Assembly (NCBI GenBank): GCA_903906315.1
Contig: CAIVJW010000281.1
Coordinates: 1 to 59,032, forward strand
DNA length: 59,032 bases
Direction of reading: 5' to 3'
Source of the DNA: an uncultured delta proteobacterium
Lineage (GTDB): Bacteria > Myxococcota_A > Polyangia > Polyangiales > Polyangiaceae
Of the stretch, positions 52,914 through 59,032 are shown piece after piece. The notes beneath the pieces were generated by a model. The model saw only the letters and a list, made by a program, of their open reading frames with translations, made no database searches and was not told where the DNA came from. The first letter of the stretch is position 1. Every line of letters begins with the position of its first letter. The translations under genes and the position numbers were made by a program.

Positions 52914-54092
52914 CTACTTCGCGAGGGCGGAGCGGCGCAAGCGCACGAGAGCGCCGTTCTGGGCGAAATTCGTCCAGTAGACGTAGTCGGCGTCGAGCGC
53001 GATGCCGTCCGGGTGGTCCTGGCCCACCGCGACGACCTCGGGGACGCCGGCGCCGAGGGCGAGCACGCGCAGGACGGTGCCGCCGTCGAAGTTGGTCCAG
53101 TAGACGTACCCCTGGTCGACGGCGATCGCCGAGGGGCCGGACTGCCCCGCGGCGATCCACGCCCACTGGGCTGGGTTCTTGAGGTCGATCCGGCCGATGC
53201 GGTTCGTCGATCCCATCGACGTGAAGAAGGCGAAGTCGTCCGTCGCGACGATGCCGTTCGGGCTCTCGATGCCCCCGACGAGGTCGGTGACGACGCCGTC
53301 GGACTTGCGCGCCGCCTTGAGGGTGCTCGAGGGCGCCGCATCGCCCCAGAGGACGCTCGCCCCGTTCAGCGCGAGGAGGGCCGATCCGGCGCCGTCGACG
53401 AGCTTGAAGGGCGCCGCCGCGGGCGTCGCGACGGGGAGCGACCAGAGGCTCCCCTGAGCCGTCCAGTAGAGGGTGGTGTCGTCGAGGGCGATCCCGATCG
53501 CGTTCTGCTGATCGGCGGCGAGGAGCGTCGGCGACGCCGACCCGTCGACCGGCGCGCGGTACACGCCTCCGCTCGCGAGGGTGCTCGTCCAGTAGACCCA
53601 CCCGCCGCCGACCACGAGCTGGTTGGGAATACGCAGGTCCTTCGCGACCACCTGCGGAGCCCCGCCGGCGCCCGGCACGCGCATCACGTAGCCGTCCGTG
53701 GCCGCGCCCCGCGAGGCGCCGCTGACCGTGAAGTAGACCCAGCCACCGCTCGTGGTCACGGCCCAGGGGAGCGCGAGCCCGCCGACGACGACCTCGGGCA
53801 CGCACGCGGCGCCATCGCAGGCGCCTGCGTCCGGCGGCGAGCCGCCCGCGCCGCCGTCGGGGCCCGTCGTCGCCCCTCCCCCGTGCCCGGAGCCGCCGGC
53901 CGCGCTGGTCCCGCCCGCCCCGCCGGTCGCCACCGATCCGCCGTGCCCGCCCGCGCTGCCGGACGGCGCGAGCGCGACGTCGAAGTCGGCGCCGATCAGC
54001 GACGAGCACGCGCCGACCCCCGAGGCGATCGAGGCCGCGATCAGGACGCGCGCGACCCGCGGCGCGGCGATCCGGCGAGGTGTGCGGGCCAT
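52914..54092 (-). CDS. lipoprotein with beta-propeller-like YWT repeats
   Basis: 392 residues. The lipobox GVGAC near residue 29 follows a hydrophobic N-terminus, then a Gly/Ala/Thr linker (about 45-85). The remaining 290 residues contain regularly spaced motifs of the type GGWVYFTVS, GGWVYWTST, DTTLYWTA, DDFAFFTSM, QGYVYWTNF and ADYVYWTNF, about 42-45 residues apart, which predicts a six- or seven-bladed propeller like the YWTD/LDL-receptor or NHL type. It converges with the von Willebrand gene and is divergent from the steroid-reductase-like gene. Such proteins are abundant in myxobacteria; the ligand is unknown. Confidence 0.85.
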   Translation of the reverse strand: MARTPRRIAAPRVARVLIAASIASGVGACSSLIGADFDVALAPSGSAGGHGGSVATGGAGGTSAAGGSGHGGGATTGPDGGAGGSPPDAGACDGAACVPEVVVGGLALPWAVTTSGGWVYFTVSGASRGAATDGYVMRVPGAGGAPQVVAKDLRIPNQLVVGGGWVYWTSTLASGGVYRAPVDGSASPTLLAADQQNAIGIALDDTTLYWTAQGSLWSLPVATPAAAPFKLVDGAGSALLALNGASVLWGDAAPSSTLKAARKSDGVVTDLVGGIESPNGIVATDDFAFFTSMGSTNRIGRIDLKNPAQWAWIAAGQSGPSAIAVDQGYVYWTNFDGGTVLRVLALGAGVPEVVAVGQDHPDGIALDADYVYWTNFAQNGALVRLRRSALAK

Positions 54093-54220
54093 CCGGGGCG
54101 AGCATGCCCGCGCGACGATCCGCTGACCAGCGGCTTCGGTCGCCGGAGGAGGTCGGCCGGCCGGGCGCGCCGGGAGGTGACCGGGAGCATCCGACGCACG
54201 ACTGCTGTAGAGGTCGCGAC

Positions 54221-54997
54221 ATGGGCGCCGCCCCCGACCCCGCGCTCGTCGCGCTCCACCAGCACCTCGTGGAGATCGTCTTCGCCCTCGCGGCGGTGAC
54301 GTTCGTCGCGCTCTTCTTCGTGACGGCGCCGTACGGCCGCCATCGTCGCGAAGGCTTCGGTCCCACGATCCCGAGCCGGGTGGGCTGGATCCTGATGGAG
54401 GCGCCCGCGTCGCTCGCGTTCCTCGCGTTCTACGCGATCGGTCCGCGCCGGGTCGAGGCCGCGCCGCTCGCGCTCCTCGCGCTCTGGCAGATCCACTACG
54501 TGCACCGCGCGTTCGTGTACCCGCTGCGCATGCGCGCCGACGGCAAGCGGATGCCCGTGATGATCGCGGCGCTGGCGATCGCGTGGAACCTGCTCAATAC
54601 CTGGGTGAACGCGCGCTACATCTCCGCCATCGCGGTCTACGATCCCGGCTGGCTCCTCGGCCCGCGCTTCCTCGGCGGCGCGGCGATCTTCGCGGTCGGC
54701 CTCGCGGTGAACCTCGACGCCGACGCGCGCCTGCTCGCGCTGCGAAAGCCGGGCGAGACCGGCTACGCGATCCCGCGGGGCGGCCTCTACCGCTTCGTGT
54801 CGTGCCCGAACTACCTCGGCGAGATCCTCGAGTGGTGCGGCTTCGCGATCGCGGCCTGGTCGCCCGCCGGCCTCGCCTTCGCCGTCTACACGGCGGCGAA
54901 CCTCGTCCCGCGCGCGATCGCCAATCACCGCTTCTACAAGGATCGCTTCCCCGACTATCCGGCGGAGCGGCGGGCGGTCCTGCCCTTCGTGCTGTGA
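54221..54997 (+). CDS. steroid 5-alpha-reductase-like integral membrane protein
   Basis: 258 residues with about six membrane segments. The C-terminal part has the family signature GGLYRFVSCPNYLGEILEWCGF followed by NLVPRAIANHRFYKDRFPDYP, characteristic of 3-oxo-5-alpha-steroid 4-dehydrogenases and the NAD(P)H-dependent reductases/isoprenylcysteine methyltransferase-like clan. Some myxobacteria make sterols, so a steroid or polyprenoid reductase is plausible, but substrate is unknown. MGAAPD at 54221 is preferred; the open frame upstream to 54080 overlaps the 5' end of the propeller lipoprotein gene on the other strand. Confidence 0.85.
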   Translation: MGAAPDPALVALHQHLVEIVFALAAVTFVALFFVTAPYGRHRREGFGPTIPSRVGWILMEAPASLAFLAFYAIGPRRVEAAPLALLALWQIHYVHRAFVYPLRMRADGKRMPVMIAALAIAWNLLNTWVNARYISAIAVYDPGWLLGPRFLGGAAIFAVGLAVNLDADARLLALRKPGETGYAIPRGGLYRFVSCPNYLGEILEWCGFAIAAWSPAGLAFAVYTAANLVPRAIANHRFYKDRFPDYPAERRAVLPFVL

Positions 54998-55097
54998 CGC
55001 CCTGCGCCGCCCGCGCGGGGCAGACGCCTCCGCCGCGATCGGCTACGGTTCCGCAACCCCTTTTCGACGATCGACGTCGAGCGACACCGAGGTACGC

Positions 55098-56240
55098 ATG
55101 AGCGGCTGGGAGTTCACGATCAACACGGGCAACCCGGACCACGACCGCTACACGGTCGATCAATATCGCCGCACGGCCGAAGCGCAGGGCATGACGCTCG
55201 GCGTGCAGCAGCTGCCGACGGGCGGCTATTTCGTGCGCGCGATGGCCGCGAGCGCCCCGCAAGCCGGGCCGCCTGGCTACGGCGCTCCGCAGCAAGGCTG
55301 GGGCGCGCAGCCGCAGCAGCCTCAACAGCCCGGCTACGGCGCGCAGCCGCAGCAGCCCGGCTACGGCGCGCAGCCGCAACAGCCGCAACAGCACGGCTAT
55401 GGCGCCCAGGCCCAGTATGGAGGCCAGCAGGGTGGCGGCGCGTGGGGTCCTCCGCCCGCCGCGGCAGCTCCCGGCGGCGTGCTCGTCGGCGGGGTCGCGG
55501 CCGGCGCCGGGGCGATGTCGACCGACCGGATCGCCTACCTGCGCAAGGTCTACGGTCTGCTCACGGTCTCCGCCGCGGTCGCGATCCTGAGCGGCTTCCT
55601 CGCCATCACGCTCGGGGGCACGGTGAAGTTCACCGCGCACGCGAGCACCGGCAAGAAGGTCATCGTCCTCGTCCCGGCGCTCGTCGCCGCGATGCTGGAG
55701 AACCGCGGGCTGATGTACGGAGCGTTCGGCCTGCTCTTCGTCGCGACGCTCGGCGCGAGCGCCGTGTCGAAGGTCAAGGGCCTGAACTTCGTCGCCCTGA
55801 TGGCGGTGTCGATCCTGCTCGGCGTCGAGCTGGCGCCGATGGTCTTCGTCGCGCAGGTCTTCGCCGGCATGGGCGACACGCTCAGCGCGTCCCCGGTGCG
55901 CGACACCTTCGCGATGGTCGGGTCCATCTTCGTCGGCATCACGGGCTACGCCTTCGTGACGAAGAAGGACTTCTCGTACATGAGGGCCATGCTCAGCATG
56001 GGCTTCTTCGTCGTCTTCACGGCCTGCATCCTCGCGGCCTTCGTGCACAGCGAGGCCTTCTCGCTCGCCGTCGCGAGCGCCGGCGCGGTCCTGTCGGCGG
56101 GCTTCCTCCTCTACAACACGGGCCGGATCCTGCGCACGAGCGCGATGGACGACCCGGTCGGCGACGCGCTCGGGCTCATCGTGCAGCTCCGCAACCTCTT
56201 CATGTTCATCCTGCGGATCATGATGTCGAACCGCCGGTGA
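55098..56240 (+). CDS. Bax inhibitor-1/YccA-like membrane protein with Gln/Pro/Gly-rich N-terminus
   Basis: 380 residues. The first 50 residues form a small soluble segment (MSGWEFTINTGNPDHDRYTV), then a low-complexity stretch with repeats of QQPGYGAQP (about 68-105). From residue 150 seven hydrophobic helices follow, beginning with RIAYLRKVYGLLTVSAAVAI, the BI-1 family start, with a charged segment DPVGDALGLIVQLRNLFMFIL at the end, as in YccA/YbhL. Relatives are calcium-leak channels or modulators of the FtsH protease. The Gln-rich extension is unlike ordinary bacterial BI-1 proteins and could mediate protein interactions. It is followed by a strong hairpin. Confidence 0.9.
   Translation: MSGWEFTINTGNPDHDRYTVDQYRRTAEAQGMTLGVQQLPTGGYFVRAMAASAPQAGPPGYGAPQQGWGAQPQQPQQPGYGAQPQQPGYGAQPQQPQQHGYGAQAQYGGQQGGGAWGPPPAAAAPGGVLVGGVAAGAGAMSTDRIAYLRKVYGLLTVSAAVAILSGFLAITLGGTVKFTAHASTGKKVIVLVPALVAAMLENRGLMYGAFGLLFVATLGASAVSKVKGLNFVALMAVSILLGVELAPMVFVAQVFAGMGDTLSASPVRDTFAMVGSIFVGITGYAFVTKKDFSYMRAMLSMGFFVVFTACILAAFVHSEAFSLAVASAGAVLSAGFLLYNTGRILRTSAMDDPVGDALGLIVQLRNLFMFILRIMMSNRR
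55311..55398 (+). repeat. short repeats encoding QQPGYGAQP in the BI-1-like protein
   Basis: Three imperfect copies of the coding phrase for PQQPGYGAQ, the last with His in place of Pro. Low-complexity, in frame, and prone to length change. Confidence 0.6.
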
Positions 56241-56284
56241 CGGCGCGCGCCCGCGCGGCGCGCAGAGCAGGTAGACCAAGGAAT

Positions 56285-56319
56285 CGAAGGCCACCCGGCA
56301 AACACCGGAGTGGCCTTCG
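56285..56319 (+). terminator. strong hairpin after the BI-1-like gene
   Basis: CGAAGGCCAC at 56285-56294 pairs perfectly with GTGGCCTTCG at 56310-56319; an inner CCGG pair (56295-56298 with 56305-56308) lengthens the stem, leaving a 6-nt loop CAAACA and one bulged base. It lies 45 bp after the stop. Only short T-groups follow. It separates the BI-1-like gene from the CTDC-repeat lipoprotein. Confidence 0.6.
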
Positions 56320-56415
56320 GTGCATTTCATGGGCGAAAGGAGATTGCGGTGCCTCGGGCCCCGGCGACGCAGGTATGGTGGCGTCCTGGGCTTCCCATTT
56401 GGGAGCCTCTTGAAC

Positions 56416-56420
56416 GGAGG
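56416..56420 (+). promoter_or_regulatory. Shine-Dalgarno fixing the start of the CTDC-repeat lipoprotein
   Basis: GGAGG seven bases before GTG 56428. It favours this start, which begins a clear signal peptide, over the in-frame ATG at 56320, which lies in the terminator stem. Confidence 0.7.
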
Positions 56421-56427
56421 GCATCAC

Positions 56428-58941
56428 GTGAGAGGATCGATTCGGACTTTGCAACGAGGAGCTTGGCTCGGCGCCACGCTCGCGCTGCTCGCTACGGGTT
56501 GCGGCGGCAGCTCCGGCACGTCGGACACGACGAACGGCGGCGGCACCGGCACGACCACCACGGGCACCGGGACCGGCACCGGCGGCGGTCAGACCACCGG
56601 CGGCGGCGGCCAGGGCCAGGGCGGACAGGCCCAGGGCGGCCAAGGCCAAGGCGGCCAGGCGACGGGCGGCCAGGGCCAGGGCGGCCAGGCCGTCGAGTGC
56701 GCCAAGGACGCGGAGTGCGACGACCAGAACGCCTGCACGACGGACGCCTGCTCGGGCGGCCTCTGCAAGCACGACCTCGCGCCGGTCGACGACGGCGACG
56801 TCTGCACGACGGACGCCTGCGACCCGAGCACGGGCGCCACCCACACGGCCGTCACCATCGACGACTCGGACGTCTGCACCACCGACGCCTGCGACTCGAA
56901 GACCGGCGTCTCGCACACCCCCGTCGCCCTCGACGACGCGGACGCCTGCACGGCCGACGCATGCGACCCGAAGACCGGCGTCTCGCACACCCCCCTCGCG
57001 ATCGACGACGAGGACGCCTGCACGGCCGACGCGTGCGACCCGATCACGGGCATCAGCCACACGGCCATCGCCATCGACGACGCGAACGCGTGCACGACCG
57101 ACGCGTGCGACCCGAAGACCGGCATCAGCCACACGGCCGTCGCGATCGACGACGCCAACGCCTGCACGGCCGACGCGTGTGACCCGCTCCAGGGCGTGAC
57201 CCACACCGCCGTCGCGATCGACGACGCCAACGTCTGCACGACCGACGCGTGTGACCCGCTCCAGGGCGTGACCCACACCGCCGTCGCGATCGACGACGCC
57301 AACGTCTGCACGACCGACGCGTGCGACGCCATTCAGGGCGTGAGCCACACCGCGATCGCCGTCACCGACAACAACGCGTGCTCCACCGACGCGTGCGACC
57401 CGGTGAGCGGCGTCAGCCACGTCGCGGTCAACACGAACGACAACAACGCCTGCACCACCGACGCGTGCGACCCCGTCAACGGCGTCAGCCACGTTGCGGT
57501 CGTCATCACCGACAACAACGCCTGCACCACCGACGCGTGCAACACGCAGACCGGCGCCATCACGCACGTCGCGGTCGTCATCGACGACGCGAACGCCTGC
57601 ACGACCGACGCCTGCAACGCGCAGACGGGCGCCATCACGCACGTCGCGGTCCCCGTCACCGACAACAACGTGTGCACGACGGATGCGTGCAACACGCAGA
57701 CCGGCGCCATCACCCACACGGCCGTCGTGGTCGACGACGGCAACGCCTGCACGGTCGACGCGTGCGACCCCGTCAACGGCGTCAGCCACAACCCGCTCTG
57801 CGCCGCCAACCAGCAGTGCAACGCCGGCGTGTGCAGCGCGGTCGCGCTCAAGGTCTACCTCGCCAGCTCGAACGGCACGGCCGGCTTCTACGGCTATGAC
57901 GTCGCGAAGAACACCTGGGCGACCCTCACGAGCCCGCCGGTGGTCACCTACTCGCAGCTGACGACGGACGGGACGAGCGTCTACGAGCTCGGCACCGACA
58001 ACAACATCTACAAGTACTCCACCGTGGCGGGCACCTGGACGAAGCTCCAGGCCGGTCCGGGCGCCGAGGCCTCGAGCCCCATCGGCTTCTTCAAGTTCGC
58101 GGGCAACACGTTCTACCACTCGAAGGACGGCTCGGGGACGCTCAAGTACTCCGCCGCCGGTGGCGCGTGGACGTCGCTCGCGGTGGCGCCGGCGTGGTCG
58201 TCGGCCGGCTCGTACGACGCGACGAGCGGCAACTTCTACGTGCGCCAGTACGGCAACCTCGGCCTCTCGATCTTCAACACGGCCACGAAGACCCTGACGA
58301 AGTCGTGGCCGAACGCCACGAGCGTCGGTGAGAACAGCCGCACGGGCTCGTTCTACAAGGGCTTCTTCTACGAGCGCGACTGGGCGCTGCAGTTCGTGAA
58401 GGTCGACGTCGCCACCGGCGTCGCGACCAACACGGGCATCACGCCGACCGAGGGCCACACGGGCACCGACGTGAACTCGGCGAACGGCGACATCTACATC
58501 GCCCCCTACACGCCGACGGGGCTGACCTTCCAGGTCTACCACACGGCGAACAACACGCTGCAGACGCTCGCGTCGCTCCCGGTCGCCGTCACCAACCACT
58601 CGACGATCGTGGTGGTCGGCGCGAAGGCGCTCGCGGGCAACTACCAGGTGAGCGCCGGCCCGGCGTGGGGCACGAACCCGGCGACGTACAACTGCCTCGA
58701 GGCGTGCGCGCTCGTCCTCGGCGGCGTCGCGACGGACTACTCGTGCTCGACGCAGCAGGCGACGATCGACAACAAGGCGTGGGTCGACGGCTGGGGCGAC
58801 ACGAGCCACTGCTCGGGTGGCGCCGCGGTCGCCGAGACCTACAAGCTGAACACCAAGTACGACTGCGGCGTCGGCTCCTGCTCGTACTCGGCGTACGTCA
58901 GCGACCACGGCAACTGCGGCGTCAACTACTGCTTCAAGTGA
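56428..58941 (+). CDS. lipoprotein with 15 Dictyostelium-CTDC-type repeats and a propeller-like domain
   Basis: 837 residues from GTG 56428. The lipobox LLATGC follows a hydrophobic helix. A Gly/Gln/Thr-rich linker (about 25-90) is followed by 15 repeats (about residues 100-455) of 24-25 residues with the pattern NACTTDACDPxTGVSHTAV, each with two Cys. They resemble the Dictyostelium CTDC repeat (PF00526) of the prestalk extracellular-matrix proteins. Residues about 470-760 have Kelch-like beta patterns (YGYDVAKNTWATL, YKYSTVAGTWTKL, LKYSAAGGAWTSL). A Cys-rich C-terminal region with eight or more Cys ends the protein. A disulfide-rich, rod-like surface or matrix protein is the likely nature. 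A 912-codon open frame on the opposite strand is an effect of composition. Confidence 0.85.
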   Translation: MRGSIRTLQRGAWLGATLALLATGCGGSSGTSDTTNGGGTGTTTTGTGTGTGGGQTTGGGGQGQGGQAQGGQGQGGQATGGQGQGGQAVECAKDAECDDQNACTTDACSGGLCKHDLAPVDDGDVCTTDACDPSTGATHTAVTIDDSDVCTTDACDSKTGVSHTPVALDDADACTADACDPKTGVSHTPLAIDDEDACTADACDPITGISHTAIAIDDANACTTDACDPKTGISHTAVAIDDANACTADACDPLQGVTHTAVAIDDANVCTTDACDPLQGVTHTAVAIDDANVCTTDACDAIQGVSHTAIAVTDNNACSTDACDPVSGVSHVAVNTNDNNACTTDACDPVNGVSHVAVVITDNNACTTDACNTQTGAITHVAVVIDDANACTTDACNAQTGAITHVAVPVTDNNVCTTDACNTQTGAITHTAVVVDDGNACTVDACDPVNGVSHNPLCAANQQCNAGVCSAVALKVYLASSNGTAGFYGYDVAKNTWATLTSPPVVTYSQLTTDGTSVYELGTDNNIYKYSTVAGTWTKLQAGPGAEASSPIGFFKFAGNTFYHSKDGSGTLKYSAAGGAWTSLAVAPAWSSAGSYDATSGNFYVRQYGNLGLSIFNTATKTLTKSWPNATSVGENSRTGSFYKGFFYERDWALQFVKVDVATGVATNTGITPTEGHTGTDVNSANGDIYIAPYTPTGLTFQVYHTANNTLQTLASLPVAVTNHSTIVVVGAKALAGNYQVSAGPAWGTNPATYNCLEACALVLGGVATDYSCSTQQATIDNKAWVDGWGDTSHCSGGAAVAETYKLNTKYDCGVGSCSYSAYVSDHGNCGVNYCFK
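56731..57800 (+). repeat. 72-bp tandem repeats encoding CTDC units
   Basis: Fifteen in-frame units, mostly 72 bp (24 residues), some 75 bp. The units at 57181-57252 and 57253-57324 differ by only their last base, a sign of very recent duplication or gene conversion. Confidence 0.85.
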
Positions 58942-59032
58942 TCGCCTAGGCGGCAAGGGCCGCGTCGAGCACGTCGACGCAGCCCGGCCGCCTCCCCCCT
59001 CGAGCCGCGCGGCCGCGATCGCGCCGCGCGGC

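Noticed and set aside
56731-57800. CRISPR or satellite array
   Set aside because: The 72-bp units have no spacers, keep the reading frame and encode Cys-containing repeats.
56218-58956. 912-codon open frame on the minus strand opposite the CTDC-repeat lipoprotein
   Set aside because: It is Arg/Val/Asp/Gly-rich with mirrored repeats, a known effect of GC-rich repeated genes. The plus strand has a Shine-Dalgarno, a signal peptide and recognisable repeats.
1-59032. tRNA, rRNA, insertion sequences, integrase or attachment sites
   Set aside because: Looked for T-loop-like sequences, transposase motifs and flanking repeats by eye on both strands and found nothing convincing.

Overview
The window is about 59 kb of very GC-rich DNA from what looks like a myxobacterium (phylum Myxococcota, probably the Polyangia side). 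The indications are a C-terminal MYXO-CTERM-type sorting tail on one secreted protein, many lipoproteins with a lipobox followed by Gly/Ala-rich linkers, a Ser/Thr kinase fused to a propeller-like sensor region, and a lipoprotein with Dictyostelium-type CTDC repeats. No rRNA, tRNA, CRISPR array, integrase or insertion sequence was seen.

About 0.6-41.4 kb is a large Wzx/Wzy-type surface polysaccharide locus. On the left are a Wzy/ligase-like protein with a TPR tail and a Wzc-type tyrosine kinase/co-polymerase. A plus-strand operon follows (6.9-12.3 kb): glycosyltransferase, split transketolase, Wzx-like flippase, GT2 glycosyltransferase. The remainder is mainly on the minus strand in blocks. 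Block C (17.5-12.3 kb) is a CDP-sugar operon: cytidylyltransferase, 4,6-dehydratase, reductase/epimerase and two tandem C-methyltransferases. Block B (24.5-17.8 kb) has a glycosyltransferase, an AsnB-type amidotransferase, a PglA-like glycosyltransferase, a PglC-like initiating phosphoglycosyl transferase, a decayed PglD/NeuD-type acetyltransferase and a DegT aminotransferase. Block A (29.3-24.9 kb) has a methyltransferase, a large glycosidase-like exported protein and an EpsG-family polymerase. A MYXO-CTERM FG-GAP protein is at 29.5-32.9 kb. Block D (40.1-33.2 kb) has a PglF/CapD-type dehydratase, WbpB, WbpD and WbpE homologues, a methyltransferase and a glycosyltransferase. gmd and a GT39-like membrane protein (40.4-43.0 kb) close the locus.

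Together these genes predict a heteropolymer built from several unusual sugars: a 4-amino-4,6-dideoxy HexNAc started on lipid by the PglC-like enzyme; a diacetamido-uronic acid of the GlcNAc3NAcA type, possibly amidated by AsnB; a CDP-linked branched (C-methyl) 6-deoxyhexose; and a GDP-6-deoxy-4-ketomannose product. The most notable observation is that the acetyltransferase lying between the PglC-like and PglE-like genes is dead (frameshift, in-frame stop, lost catalytic His). The 4-amino group may therefore stay free, giving a positively charged polymer.

The right part is chromosomal housekeeping and envelope genes: gap-pgk-tpiA-secG (46.5-43.0 kb), a lipoprotein, the Ser/Thr kinase, thioredoxin, a polyprenol-phosphate mannosyltransferase-like enzyme, a von Willebrand A lipoprotein, a propeller lipoprotein, a steroid-reductase-like membrane protein, a Bax-inhibitor-1-like protein and the CTDC-repeat lipoprotein. 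All functions are read from sequence motifs and gene order; no database search was run.
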